A stretch of DNA of 64,000 bases from Bugula neritina (Eukaryota > Bryozoa > Gymnolaemata > Cheilostomatida > Bugulidae). The stretch covers positions 23,703,128 through 23,767,127 of the forward strand of contig OZ037767.1 in NCBI GenBank assembly GCA_964035545.1. Direction: 5' to 3'. The position numbers were made by a program, and so were the translations under genes. Below, piece by piece: positions 51,285-63,935 of this stretch (position 1 is the first letter of the stretch; each line of letters opens with the position of its first letter). The notes under the pieces were generated by a model that saw only the letters and a list, made by a program, of their open reading frames with translations, was not told the DNA's origin and made no database searches.

Positions 51285-51973
51285 TCAAAAGTAGCTCAAT
51301 AATTTACTAAAGGAAGCAAATCCTGGAGGTATAGAACAATGTTGCTGTTGAATGAGATGGCTTAGTCGCAAACAGAACACAACTCCTGGTTTACCAGATG
51401 TAGCAGATAAATTGTCTTGATGTACATAGCAATAGTAGCAGTCAAAAAATGGAGTCAGACTGCACTGCCCTAATTTCTTGTAGTTGCACATTTGCTTCAA
51501 CTTGTTGTAATCTATAATACATCTAGCGACAATTTTCTCTATATAGGGTAAAACTTCAGGCAAGCCAACTGTTTTCCTTATCTTTATTGGTTTCTGACTG
51601 ATCCCAAAAGTCTTCAATCCTACACTATTGTGCTGATGTATTTTTTTTGCTGGGTCTAAAACTTTTTGGCAATGCTGCTTATTGCCAACTATTACTCAGT
51701 GGCTAAAGAAACTCCCTAATTTGTTCAAATTCTTATCATTAATTGGGCTTGCCTCAGTCATTCATGTGGTAACTCCCTTTTCATCACATTGTACATATTG
51801 TCCCCAAGTACTTCATGGATTTTGTCTTCAACATCCCATGCATTTTTCTTTTGACCATTGTCTCTCAAAAGTAGGACAACTTTTGTAGGAGTAGTAATCC
51901 AGATTCTATCAGAGAACAAGGCTGAAGATTTTTTGTTAGCATATGGAGCAATGGTTTGGAAATATCTTTTCAT
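51285..51973 (-). pseudogene. Possible decayed coding segment
   Basis: Two minus-strand open stretches (51973-51758 and 51617-51285) have protein-like composition (for example WDVEDKIHEVLGD and GLPEVLPYIEKIVARC). Both are intronless and separated by stops. The region could be a broken transposon ORF or processed pseudogene. The family was not recognised and chance ORFs are not excluded. Confidence 0.25.
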
Positions 51974-52131
51974 TGTTTTAAACCTGGAAGATTGTACGTA
52001 TAGGTTCAGAGTTGTCTTTCCTATTTCTCATCAATCTATTTCAATAAAAGTTGTTTCCTGGTACAGTTATTTGAGATACTGTGTTGGCTTTTACAGACCA
52101 TTAATTCGCTCTGCCTGTAAATATTATTCTT

Positions 52132-52157
52132 CTCGCTGATAATTTCTTATCAGCGAG
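52132..52157. repeat. 11-bp perfect hairpin with 4-base loop
   Basis: CTCGCTGATAA - TTTC - TTATCAGCGAG. It sits about 160 bp beyond the decayed coding-like segment. Confidence 0.9.
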
Positions 52158-52768
52158 TGTAACTGTGCACTAATCTATAGGCCTACTGCCTTTACCGAAG
52201 TTGTAGTTTAGTCTGCCATGCACAAATCTAGCTGTGAATTTATTCCTATAATTCATAAAATATAATTTATAATTTATAAAATAAGTTTAAAGTTAGGTTC
52301 TTTTTAATAATGAGGTGACTAACTACATTTTAAATATTATATGAACAAATTTTATAACGTAATGATAATGAATTAAAGTAAGGTTTTTCATTTCTGCTTA
52401 TTTGTAACATCTATAAAAAAATTGCATTGAAGCTTTGCCAAAGTTCCGTATACTTGCTTCACAGTACAACCAACCACCACCTACAGTCCTACACCTACAC
52501 TTTATTTTATTAGTTTAAATTGCTCCCCCTTTAGTTCATCACAACATATTTACGGCTCAATAACTCTTAAATGTTCTCATACACCACCAGCTTTTCTAGT
52601 TTATGGTTGAATGCTTATAATCCTAATAAATATAGACAGGTTGACGTAGGCATATTACACTCCTGCAATGGATTAAGTTGTGGTGTGCAGCGCTTACTAG
52701 TGAAACACCATCTCAGGGAAGTTATTTCATTAATGGTGGTGAACCTCTCATGTAGAGAGTAAACTGCA

Positions 52769-55700
52769 ATGGATGTAAAGCTAATAGTATACACCTCGCT
52801 TATAGTCTCCTACTTGCCTTCATCAAAAGGTAAGTATAGTTTGATATTATATCATTCTGTAAGTACATAATTACAACTTGATATTATGTTAGGGACGCTG
52901 TAAGTGCATATAAGTAAGTATCACTAGATATTAGTTATGTTTTCACCAGCCCATAGATATTATATAGGGACACTTTAAGCACATAGGTAACTGTGCATAA
53001 GGATTCATTGTGTTAGCAACACTGTAGATATAGCAATTAAATACAGTAAGTACAACTAAATATTATGTTAGAGACAGTGTAATAAGCTGTCACCTAATTA
53101 ATGTACTTATAATGTGCAAGAAAACAGCTAGTCTATTCTAGTACGCAGGTACGCAGATGTAGCTTTCATTGTGTACATACCTTAGAATGAAGGTATTAAC
53201 TTTGATTTCTGAACATCTTTTAAGAATTTCTGAAGAACATATAGAGTTGTCACTTAGTTAGATAAAGATTTGCAGTTTCTAGTAAAAAGTTTTTATCAAG
53301 TTCAAGCAATTAGCTGTAACTTGACCGTGTAAGTTTATGCTAGCCTGACGTTTTTAGCCTTGCATCCAGTTAAAAGTCATAAATACCAAGTCTGTAAGTT
53401 CCAATGTCACCTAATGTAAAAAGGCTGGGATCCTTATCCTATAGTTACTTTAATGACCCAAGTTTTACTGAGAGTGAGACTTGGGTTATTGAAGTTCAAG
53501 CAAATTTTTAGGAAAAAAGTAGCAGCTGCAAGTAAACACAATTTCTATTGAAAAGATCATTTTTGTCCACAAAATAAATCTGTCAATTTACTTACTGCAG
53601 CTCTATACAATATAGAATATACCATACATACAATATACCATGCAATATACCATCATACAATATACCATACAATATACCATGCAATATACTATACAATATA
53701 CCATACAATATACCATCATACAATATACCATACAATATACCATACATACAATATACCATACAATATACCATACAATATACCATGCAAGTTATAGTATGTA
53801 AATTTAAAGTGGATACAGTGGATACAAATTGTCTTTTATTTAGTTTGCAAATATGTAGTGATTTAATGGTGGCATTTTGAAGAAAGTCGATTTAGCATAA
53901 TGCACTGAACTCTGTTGTTTTGTTTAGTAAACAGTCAACTCATCAATCACTTTAATGGCTTTTGGCAAAAAGGTGTTAGTTCTGTTTACGAAAAATTTAT
54001 GTAGCAAAATTTTGCTCAGTTATTTCATTTTTTCACCAAGTGTATTTTTGAAACTTAACAGATTAGCCTAGGGCCGCACTGTGCGTATTTTCGCATGCGA
54101 ACATTGAAACCACAAGTAGCAAAAGTGTCCACTGTATGCGTTGAGAAAACATTCGCACTTGTCGCTCAGCATTCTGAACGCAAGTGCGAATCGTCTCTGT
54201 CGTCGTCACCTATTGGCTGGTAGTTTTTTAGTGAGCCCAATTCTTTTATTTTAATGCTATATTCTAGTAAATTGCGTGTTATTAAAAGCGAGTGCGATTT
54301 AAAAATGAAAGCTTTATTTATCACGTATCACTGACGCTACAGTGGACACCTTTGCTCCCCTGTGGTTTCAATTTTCGCATGCGAAAATACGCACAGTGTG
54401 GCCCTAGGCTTACTGAGTAAAGTTCTATTAACAATTGCATGCTTTAAGCCTTTAACTATAACATAATTGCTAAAAATGATGGAAAAGTTGCAGCAATATA
54501 GGAAGTAATAACACAACTCAAACCAGTTACCTACATTTAAAATGTGTATAGAATATGCTGATAGATAAAGAGGTACGAGTATTTTTTCAACTCTTAACTC
54601 AATTATTTTAGAGCATCTTGAGTACTGCACTGCACTATTTACAGACTGTTGTACTAATGGAAGTGCAAGTCTAAGGTTCTTAACAACTTTTTGCCCACTT
54701 GAATTATTGAAACTATAAGAAAATTATTTCAACAACATTACTTAATCTTTAGCCTGTAATTAATGTATTTCATATTGTTAGTGTAAAATTTAATAGTTTA
54801 CAAAGCTCATTCATCAACTACAAAACTTAAGTTAAGTATTAATCCTTTTTAATTCCTTTCAATAAGAGATAGGGGGTTAAATGGATCTATTAGAATTATG
54901 GTAACGGTAGTTATAAGCTGTGAGATACCATCATTACGTTGCTAGACGCTGTTCCTCCATACATGGTTACAGAATAACAATATGCAATAACCTCAATAAC
55001 TACCATACAGATTAAAGTATTCATTTGCAGTAAGTCAAGCTACCAACTGAGCTCATGGCTCCTTGCCTTCATAAGAGTTTAATTGTTGTGTGTTGTGAAC
55101 AGTGCACTTAGTCTGTTATGCTGCATTTCCCAATCAACCAGCCCTGAGAAATGTTATGTAATTTAGAACTGGGATTACATACATATTTTAGATGTTTATA
55201 AATAACACAGGTATACTGATAATTTACCTTTACTAACCTCTTTCAAAATACGCATGTTAAGGTTTGAATAGTTACTACATCATTATATATGACTCTGAAT
55301 AATGTATCATATTATAGGATTATATTTATATCTTTAAAGTATATTATATATGATTATATGTATTCAACTATATGGTATTTAGTACATTTACATGATTATT
55401 CGTGTGTAGGGTGCTTTAGAGGATGTCTGTGAGTGCTGCAGGAGACTAGATTAGCTCAGTATGATTTAGTTAATGACCCTTCACGTTGGCAAACAGCATT
55501 GCAAAATGTACTAGCTAATTAATGACTTGACCTAATAAGGAAATTTCTGCTTGAAAAACAAGTCATTTAGGAGCAGTAGTAGAGAAATTGAGATAGCCTA
55601 CGTTCTTTAATGTTCTTATTAAATTTCGGTTTGAGGCGCAGGTTAGAATTCTCGCGAGAATATGACTTCTTTTGTTTCATTTCTAATCTAGAACACAGGT

Positions 55701-58700
55701 TTTTTCGAATTTCTCCATTACTGCACTTACCTCAAACAAGTGGCCTTAGACTGGTAATTTTGATTCAAAGTATATTGACTTTCACCTTTATAATGCCTCA
55801 TGTATATCAGCTTTAAATTATAGCCAATCCCTTTCTGTTTAAAAACTACAAGCCAGTATTTCCTGCATGTATAACTGTTACCATATGTACTGTTTCATGG
55901 TCAAAATGTGTTGAAAAGCAGCATTATAATTATTAATACTTTCTGTTACAGCTATGTTGAAGGACAACACCCACTACACATAAATTCATGGTGGCAGTTC
56001 TTAGCTGTTTATGAACACAAATGTAGTTATTTAAATACTCTATCATCAGTTTTGTTGGTGGTAAGATACTTGGGAGTTTAGAAACTGAGTATAATCCATA
56101 TTGATACGGTGCCAGTGGTATATCATGATAAAATACTACTGCAAGTAAACCCATCCTTTCTCATTTAATAAAAAGCTTATCACCCACAAGTCATTTAGGT
56201 GCAGTAATAGCATAATTCTCTAATTTAGTCCTGATGGTCTCTTAAATAGCATAATGTTTTTTGCTCTAGTTTTTATCTAGGATACAGGCTTTACTCAATT
56301 TCTCCAGTGCTGTACCCAACCTTCACTGGTTTTGTAAAAGTAAAAGTAAGTGAATGAAGGAGACAATGATTAATATCAGCAAATCTTTACATACACACTC
56401 CTACTTACTTTTCAATCATAACAAGTCCAGTGGAAGGTCAGGCATGACAACTCAGCAATTAGAAAACTTATTAGTATAATTGATAGGATATAATTAGCTG
56501 AATGTATGAATATTCTACTTAATCAATGCTCAATGGTAGATGAACTGTCTATTAATGTAAATTAAGTCGATAGATCAATTAAAAATTATAATTAAAGATT
56601 GCAACTGATTATAAATATGTAGATGATGTCATAAGATAAGCTGATACAGCCATTATTGCAAACTTGAAAACAACAACGTTGGTCTGTGTTTACTAACCAT
56701 TATAGTAGGTCTATTAAACATTAAGATTCCAATGCGCTAATATATTTTTAGTTTATTATGTAAAATACTTATTAACTACAAACATGAGTTCTTATTGCTT
56801 GTGTTAACTGGTCTTTATTTTATCATTCCATCCTTACCATGTCATTTTAGTGGGAACACATTTTTCATTTATTGTATGCACATCTAGACTGGATATACCA
56901 CCAAAATTTACACAGACGCACACGCACACGCACACAAACACAAACACAAACACACACAAGCTCTCTCCCTGCTATGCCCTACAAGACACGAATTCACAAA
57001 TAAAACCGATATTTATATGATGTTGTATGCGATGCTTTGAATTTCAGGTATAGACACATATGCATGCTCATGGCCCACTAGTGAAGTTATACAACTTAGA
57101 TGTGACTTCATAAACTGCCCCTACTTGTCAGTTGATCATATAACTGTGGGACGCCTACAAGGCAACCCCTCTTCCTGTTCACATCTTAATTCAAATGCTA
57201 CATTGAGGAGGCCAATACCAAGCTGTAACTACCAGCTTATGGAGTCACATGACTTTTATGGGTAAGTGTAGACCTTACATATCCAATCGATGGGTGGTAA
57301 GGACAGACAAGGTAGGTGCAGTAATGGAGAAATTGAGTAAAGCCTGTGTCCTAGGTTAGAGCTGTAGCAAAAGAAGTTATGTTCTCGCAAAAATTTCAAC
57401 CCGAGCCCTAAACCAAAATTTATAAAGAAATTTAAACTTAGGCTATCTCAATTTTTCTACTACTGCTCCTAAATGATAAAAGAGCTATTGCCAGGCACTC
57501 CTAAAGCACTAGACAGAGGCTGTTAAATGCTCTTAGACACTAAACAGCACTCTCCCCTGTACACACTACTTGTACGTGCTGTGTGTATGTACTGCTTGTA
57601 CCATCAGTGATGAAAATAATTAGAGTTCTCTCGGTTTTTATTTATGTTTCTTGCTTGAGGTGCCTCGTTCAAGTAGTTAGAACTTCAGAATATTTAAGCG
57701 GCACTCAACGAACATCTAAATTAAATTATATATAAACTTATCTAGCTGAGCTTCTGAGTGGAAGGCAAACTGACTGGAAGCAAGTTTAGCCTTTATATTT
57801 CGGTGTTTCAGAATTTATTTATGTAATAAATCTGCTTTTACAGATGAATAGTTTAATGGATGGCCTCTAAGATTGTTTGATAACATAAGTTTATTTAAAA
57901 TTGATGTAGTAGAACAATTTAATTCTATTCATATATGAACTAAAATACTGTACTATAATATAAAATGTATAAAGTAACAAAAGAAAGCATTACTTGCATT
58001 ATAAAGCAATTTTATACCTTCAGGTAACTCTTACATATTGCAGTTAGCTTATATATTACAGCAAATACTAAATGTTGGCTAGAATAATTTATATGAAGTT
58101 GCAATAACATGTCTATTTATTTTAGCCAAGTGCGTAACAACTGCTCTAGGAAGCAGGTGTGTGAAGTGTCATCAGACCAAGTGTTCAGAAAGGCTGGTAT
58201 ATGTGGTAGAGAGACTCAAGAGTTGGATAGTATAAGAAACTGGATACATATACAGCATAGTTGCTATGGCGATATTCCAGGCGTGAGATGTAGACTGGTA
58301 GCTCCGTCCTCTACAGTTCTGCCTGTTTCAACTTCATCCAACCACAGTAAGTATTGCTTACTAAGCACTATAGTATATGTTATCATTATTATAATATGCT
58401 GTGTAAGACTCTATCTTTTATATAGCCTACTATAATATACTGCGCTTAATACAATATACTATAATATACTATATAATACTATAATATATGCTATAACATG
58501 TTGTATAATACTGTATACTGTATAATACTATATAGAGGGTATTATACTATATACTATAATACTATATACCTAATGCTATGTATACTATACTAACCTGTAT
58601 AATATAGAATACTATATAATATACTGTATAATATTACATCTTATATACTATACATACTGTCAACTATACACTATGCACTATACACTATATATGATACATT

Positions 58701-61700
58701 ACGTACAACATACTATACACCATATTATAACCACATAATATGTGTTTCTTACAGTAAGCTATTACACTGTGGCAGTTTACTGCACTATTGTATAATTCTA
58801 TTATCAACCACAAAACTTAGAAATTTGAAAAGCCTTGAACTTCTTTTTAAATTGCGTTCCAGTGATAATTTAGTGAATTTGAACTAGGTGTGGTCAACTT
58901 CCTTGAAATGTAGACATTCGTATAGTTTGGAATCAAGCAGTACAAGCCTAAGTTTCATCTTGTAAGAGCTTTCACACTCAATGACTTTGCTATCTTTATA
59001 ACATTTTATGGGAAGAGGTAATGTAGTGAAAAATGAGTGTTGTCAAATAAATCTTGCGTAAACACGGAATAGTAACTCAGTAGCTAAACAAATTAAGATT
59101 GTTTATGTTTTCCATATGTTTAGTCTTCAAGTATTCAGCAAATCACCACACCCAGCTATCAGGAACTACCAGGAACTGTCCAGAATTACCTGTAGTTACC
59201 TAGAACTAAATTAAACATCTCTTACAATAGCCAGTGTAATCATAGAGAGTGAGGAGTGAGAAAATTTTCAAACCGAACGTGAATAAAAACTGCGCCCAAA
59301 CTCCTTTTAATCTAAAGCCAGTTTCAGCACAGGCTGCTGGCGAAAACTTAGCACAATTGGAAAATGAGATGTTTTGTGTAGCCAAAATGAGCTAGTAAAC
59401 ACTGCAAAATATCTTGTGGTGGTGGTGGTCTTATGGACTTTATATTAGCATATTATTATTAAGCTTACTTTTTTGAATTCTAGTTTCAAAATTTTATTCC
59501 TATGTATTTAGAATAGCTAGTGAGATTTTAAGTGGAATAGTTTATAAAAGAGCAATACAGTCTTCTTACCAACATAACAACTTCTACAAAACTTAGACAT
59601 TTGCGGGTAGCATGAAATCTTGGTTTGAAAAATTAGCATAAAATAATCCAGCCAAATTGGTCAATTTACTAAATACAGTTGACCAATAATGGATTATCAT
59701 GGCCATTGATTTTGAAGAGTTGGAGTAATTAATAACCACAATTTTGACAGTTTTCTAACCCTTCCTATTTGACTACTTTTATGGATGGGCAGTACAGCCT
59801 GGGATGGTGTTTGAGACTGGTTGAAGCATGTTAAGCGAGATGGTTGTTTTATGGTGTTGTATGTACTATTATATCTCAGGTTATATACATATAATTTACT
59901 ATTGATATATCCTATGCTATAAGTATATTGTAGCATATTATCTAGCAAGCATACATATTCATATTATATATCATAATGTGACTGTTATTACAATAATATA
60001 TATAATGCAGATTCACATATACACATATATCCATCATTTCTATTACAATACTTGCACCTATTGTGCTTCACATGTTGAACAATCAGACACGGCAACATGT
60101 TGTATAGTTGAAAGTAGTTATAATACAAGTACTTGCCATACTAGATATGTGTATAATATAATATGAAAACCTCTTTTGCTCAAAGCTGGTAGTTTAAGCA
60201 ACACGTGAAAGCCTGAAATGAAGTCGTCTAAATTTACTTATAATTCAAGATCAATAAATTCAATTTAATTATCAGTTTTCATTAAAGTTGTACACTTTTT
60301 GCTGCATACTATAAAAGTACAGTATTTTAGCTTAAAGCAAACTCGTCTATGCTACAACTTTTTGCTTTAAATCATCTTTGAAAGGGTGAATCTCACACTT
60401 ACACTAGTTACATAAAAAGCGTTGCAGTGGCTAGTTTATTGCATGAAATTAGTTCTAATGAAATGTGTTTTGCTGGTTTTGCAACATAGGACATAGAAAG
60501 GCTTCTTTCAATTTCTTATAACTACAAGATTTTCAGACATGCCACTACTATATTAGCATATCTGCTCTGCCATTGCAAAAAACAGAGATTTAATTGGCTA
60601 CAAGAGAATAAACCCAACTGTGTCACACCTCAGCATATGCCCTCCAAACTTTCATACATGCATATGTTGGATGTTACATGTTTTCAAGCATATGTTCTTT
60701 TATCAAAGAGTACTAAGCTAAGCCCCTTAAGTGTCTAAAACTCTAAAATGGTGTATAATATATTTTTACCAAGTAGAAGCTCAATCACTACTGAGTGTTG
60801 ATTAACTAAAGTATAGATGGATGCTATAAATATAATACATTTTCACGCTTTTATATAAAAGTAATATTCTAACAGGACACTGTGTGATAAATATAGCCTT
60901 CGAGTTGACATCTGCTTGACATTGTTATAAACTTATTATAACCAATAACTTGGCACTGCAAGCATTATATACTTTGAACATAACAGTAATTATTTTGAAT
61001 GCTATTTTCATGGCAAATTTTTTTTGAAGGCAACATTGACAACTGGGTGGATGCAATAAAATAGCTTCGCTTTTTATTGCCAATCAAAATGATTTTAAAA
61101 TATTGTTACTGGTATCTTTTAGATCATTTTACATCAATTTTGTAAACATGGTTTTGAATGTATGCATTACAAGAGCTAAAAGAAGTCAACCAACAGTTCC
61201 AGACTATTGGTTGATAAAAGTGTGGAGGCAGTCTTTGCATGCCCATTCTATTAACAAGCTTTTGATCAGCACTTTATAGAGCCCAACCAAAGAAGTATAA
61301 TAGTTTTTGGATCTGTGAGGGTGGGAAGTTATCTCTCACATAATCAGGATTATCCCACATAGATAATCTAACACTCTTAACTAAAACTTAGTAGTTGATG
61401 CTAGGAGGGAGTGGCTTGTAAACCTGACTGTGATTATCACTGAGATTAGCACTTGAAGAAATAAAACTAGCTTAGTTACAAAACATGTGCATTCAACAGA
61501 TTATAAGGTTGTATAAGTTTTCCAGAAGTATCAGACAGATTTCAAGAGAGTACCCTAATGCTATTGGTTATATAAGTTAATTTATAAACAAAAATTGGGT
61601 GAAATGATCAAGTGAGACAATTGACTGATTAAATGCCTAAATATCTTGAACTAATAAATGTGGTGATGTGGTTTGTCTACAATTGATAGAACACTTCTAT

Positions 61701-63935
61701 GGAGGAGATTATTTAGAATTACCAATAGGATTCCAACCAACTTATCTCAAATACCTGGTTTATCTTCAATTCAGCAGGTTACACCAAAACATAACAATGT
61801 CAATATGACTTTCTGGGAAACCTATAAGCAGCATAGGATTATTATATAGTGAGATGGCAAGTTCTGAAGCAGGTTTTCTGTGCTTGCATGTTTTGCCCAT
61901 TATATAGCAACTAGAGAATCATTGGTTGAAAGCTTAAGTCGGCCTAAGTCGACTCGATGAATCCTAAATTCAAATTGAAGATTAGGCTTAAAAGCTTTGA
62001 AACTAATATAGATTATAAGTCATAGACACATGTCCACCTTTCTCCATGTTTTAGGATCTTTCCAGCAACTACAAATTACACATGTGCACATGACTTTTTA
62101 CTATATTTATTTCTAATTGATAGGCAGTTTACTAACAACTAGATCAAGTAGAGGGAGAAACCACAACACTAGAGTGACAGTCACTAATCCAGTGACAGCA
62201 AAGCCAGTCCAATCAAAAGGAGTAACATTTGTTATACCTATTTTAGCCACTCTCTTGTTCTGCACCCTTGCTCTAATTGTGACTACCACCCTCTACAGGT
62301 GAGGTCATGGAACTATTTAGTATAATATGTTCTATAATGATACTTGGTATCCATTATCCAATATAAGAAATTTGGCATCAAGACACTATACCTAGTGGTA
62401 TAATGTTTTTACGATGCACTCTAATGCACACTGCATGACTGAGTGATGTTGGGGATGATGGGTAATGTGCTGGTTTAGGTAAAAGTCTTCTCATCATAAT
62501 AAACATATCAATGTGCTCATTTTTCTGGTTTTTAGCATTAGTTTGATAACCTTGATCAGCTATGATGACAACAACATTTCCTCATCATGTTGATGGCAAA
62601 TTTACATTCTGAAGCCTAGTTCTGTATGCACATACCGCCTAGGAATGTTATAATTTAGTATATGCACGTTCATCAATTGAACAAGTTAATGAACATGGTA
62701 GAGTCATCTACAAGGTATGTTAGAAGCATTGCAATTATGCCACGGTTCCCTGTCATTATAAGTTTATGTTGTTGTTCTTAGACATGGTGTATGTAGACGG
62801 CAACCATGGAAGCAGAGGGTAATAATGAGGGTAGCTAGATACTCAAATCAACCTCCTGACCATTCACATCAAAGAACTAGTTCTAGAAAAGATACTGGAC
62901 CTAAAGGGAATAACCAGTACAGCCTCAATAGCTCTAGGCTAAAAGATTTTGAGAAAAGACTCAATAACTCTCCAACAACTAAAGCACCGTCAAATGACTA
63001 TTTTCAAGATCTTTCCTTTTCTTGCCACGAAAGGTAATGAGACATTGGCTATTACACTAATGTATGAAGATGCTATAGTTTTCGCCTGTAGTTTCAGTTT
63101 TAATGGTGAAGCAAACTTAAAGATCAGAAAAGCAACTGTTCGAATTCAAGTTTGTAATTGTTGAAGCATTATACACATGGGATTTTATATTTTCCATATT
63201 TCAATTCTTATTTTAAAATATGTAATCCGTAATGTCATAAAACAAAGTTTTAATAATTTTGTTTTTAGATCTCTTCAGACCATGGATCCAAATAACACCA
63301 ACTCACACACCTCATCAGCAAAAACTAGACGGGGATCCTTAAACTTGCCAAATTCAGTAGGTCAACTACTTCCACCACTGCGACACTCTACTGCAGATAT
63401 GTATTTCAGTGATACGTCAGAATCTACTGTAGCAGAACACGAGTTTGATCATAATGGCAGAAGGAAAAGACGCCGAATAAAACCTCTTCCCCCACTGCCA
63501 CGTCCGATAGTCTCACACAGTGAGGTCTACTTCACCGAAACTGAGACTGAGAATGACGCACCAATCAGCAGTTCTCAAAGCAGAAAAGATGATCTTCCTA
63601 AGCTGGATCCCCCACCTAGAGTTTCGCGTGATAAGCCAAGATTAAACAGGCACACTAGACAGGCTAGCAAACCATTACCTGTACATACTAAGTTTGCCTC
63701 TGAAGAGAAGACTGTGAACAATCATAACAAACAAAGCTTAGAACTAGCATTGACTAAAAGTGCAGCTAAAAAACTGGGCACCTCGCACTCTCAGGACTTC
63801 AAAGAGAGGGTAACTCACAGGCGTCCAGTAACGAAACCTCGGCCAGTGTCAAGATGTCGATCCTCCAAATCACCTGTATATGCAAATTCACATGTACTCT
63901 TAGGTAAAAACTTAGAAAATACTGACAGAGTTTAA
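52769..63935 (+). CDS. Single-pass receptor with divergent SUEL/Gal-lectin domain and signalling-type tail
   Basis: Exons 52769-52829, 57048-57261, 58126-58346, 62124-62298, 62782-63033 and 63269-63935 (stop TAA) agree in phase and give 529 residues. Residues 1-20 are a signal peptide (MDVKLIVYTSLIVSYLPSSK). Residues ~25-150 resemble a SUEL/Gal-lectin domain: VIQLRC, DHITVG, then CSRKQVCEV, the Cys of GICG and IHIQHSC. A Ser/Thr-rich stalk precedes a membrane helix at ~198-221 (FVIPILATLLFCTLALIV). The ~305-residue tail holds twin motifs MYFSDT and VYFTET, YxN sites (YSN, YAN), a class I SH3-ligand-like RIKPLPPLP, and many Ser/Arg. Likely a plasma-membrane receptor with phosphotyrosine and SH3 outputs. 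It shares domain plan with the receptor at 10177-22448 but lacks the CUB-like part and is too diverged to call a recent duplicate. Ligand unknown. Confidence 0.8.
53615..53785. repeat. CAATATACCATA low-complexity repeat
   Basis: Units of 10 to 15 bp (ACAATATACCAT with variants) in intron 1 of the right-hand receptor; open on the minus strand only because of the unit. Confidence 0.9.
54063..54412. mobile_element. 344-bp MITE with long terminal inverted repeats, PIF/Harbinger-like
   Basis: Element 54066-54409 is flanked by TTA on both sides (54063-54065, 54410-54412). Ends are inverted repeats of about 70 bp (GCCTAGGGCCGCACTGTGCG on the left, GCCTAGGGCCACACTGTGCG on the reverse of the right) with few mismatches. 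Inside is a further 11-bp inverted pair ATTCGCACTTG / CAAGTGCGAAT at 54151 and 54181. The three-base TTA duplication is typical of PIF/Harbinger. No transposase is encoded. It lies in intron 1 of the right-hand receptor. Confidence 0.9.
55570..55727. mobile_element. MITE copy, TA-flanked, 158 bp
   Basis: Starts GGAGCAGTAGTAGAGAAATT after TA and ends TCTCCATTACTGCACT before TA. Same family as 57315-57469, inverted relative to it. Confidence 0.8.
56198..56316. mobile_element. Shorter MITE copy of the same family
   Basis: Left end GGTGCAGTAATAG after TA; right end CAATTTCTCCAGTGCTGTACC. About 40 bp shorter than its relatives and without TA on the right. Confidence 0.65.
56920..56960. repeat. 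CA-rich microsatellite
   Basis: CACGCACACG followed by ACAAACACAAACACAC units, about 40 bp. Confidence 0.9.
57315..57469. mobile_element. MITE copy, TA-flanked, 155 bp
   Basis: Starts GGTGCAGTAATGGAGAAATT after TA and ends TTTCTACTACTGCTCC before TA, giving imperfect inverted ends of about 25 bp. Lies just after exon 2 of the right-hand receptor. Confidence 0.85.
58420..58745. repeat. TATAATACTA-rich low-complexity tract
   Basis: About 320 bp of TATAATACTA/ACTATAATAT words, beginning about 75 bp after the exon 3 donor of the right-hand receptor. Confidence 0.88.

Larger units (their letters stand above)
49672..52768. other. Intergenic between SHP-2 and the right-hand receptor
   Basis: Contains an intact SINE (50600-50835), a decayed minus-strand coding-like segment (51285-51973) and an 11-bp hairpin (52132-52157). 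No complete gene is supported. Confidence 0.6.

Noticed and set aside
51682-52139. Plus-strand ORFs opposite the decayed segment
   Set aside because: Overlapping frames without coding character; shadows of the minus-strand stretches.
53592-53783. MVYCMVYC-type ORF
   Set aside because: Low-complexity ATACCATACA repeat, no splice signals.
58420-58745. Clustered TATA boxes
   Set aside because: Low-complexity TATAATACTA tract inside an intron, not a promoter.
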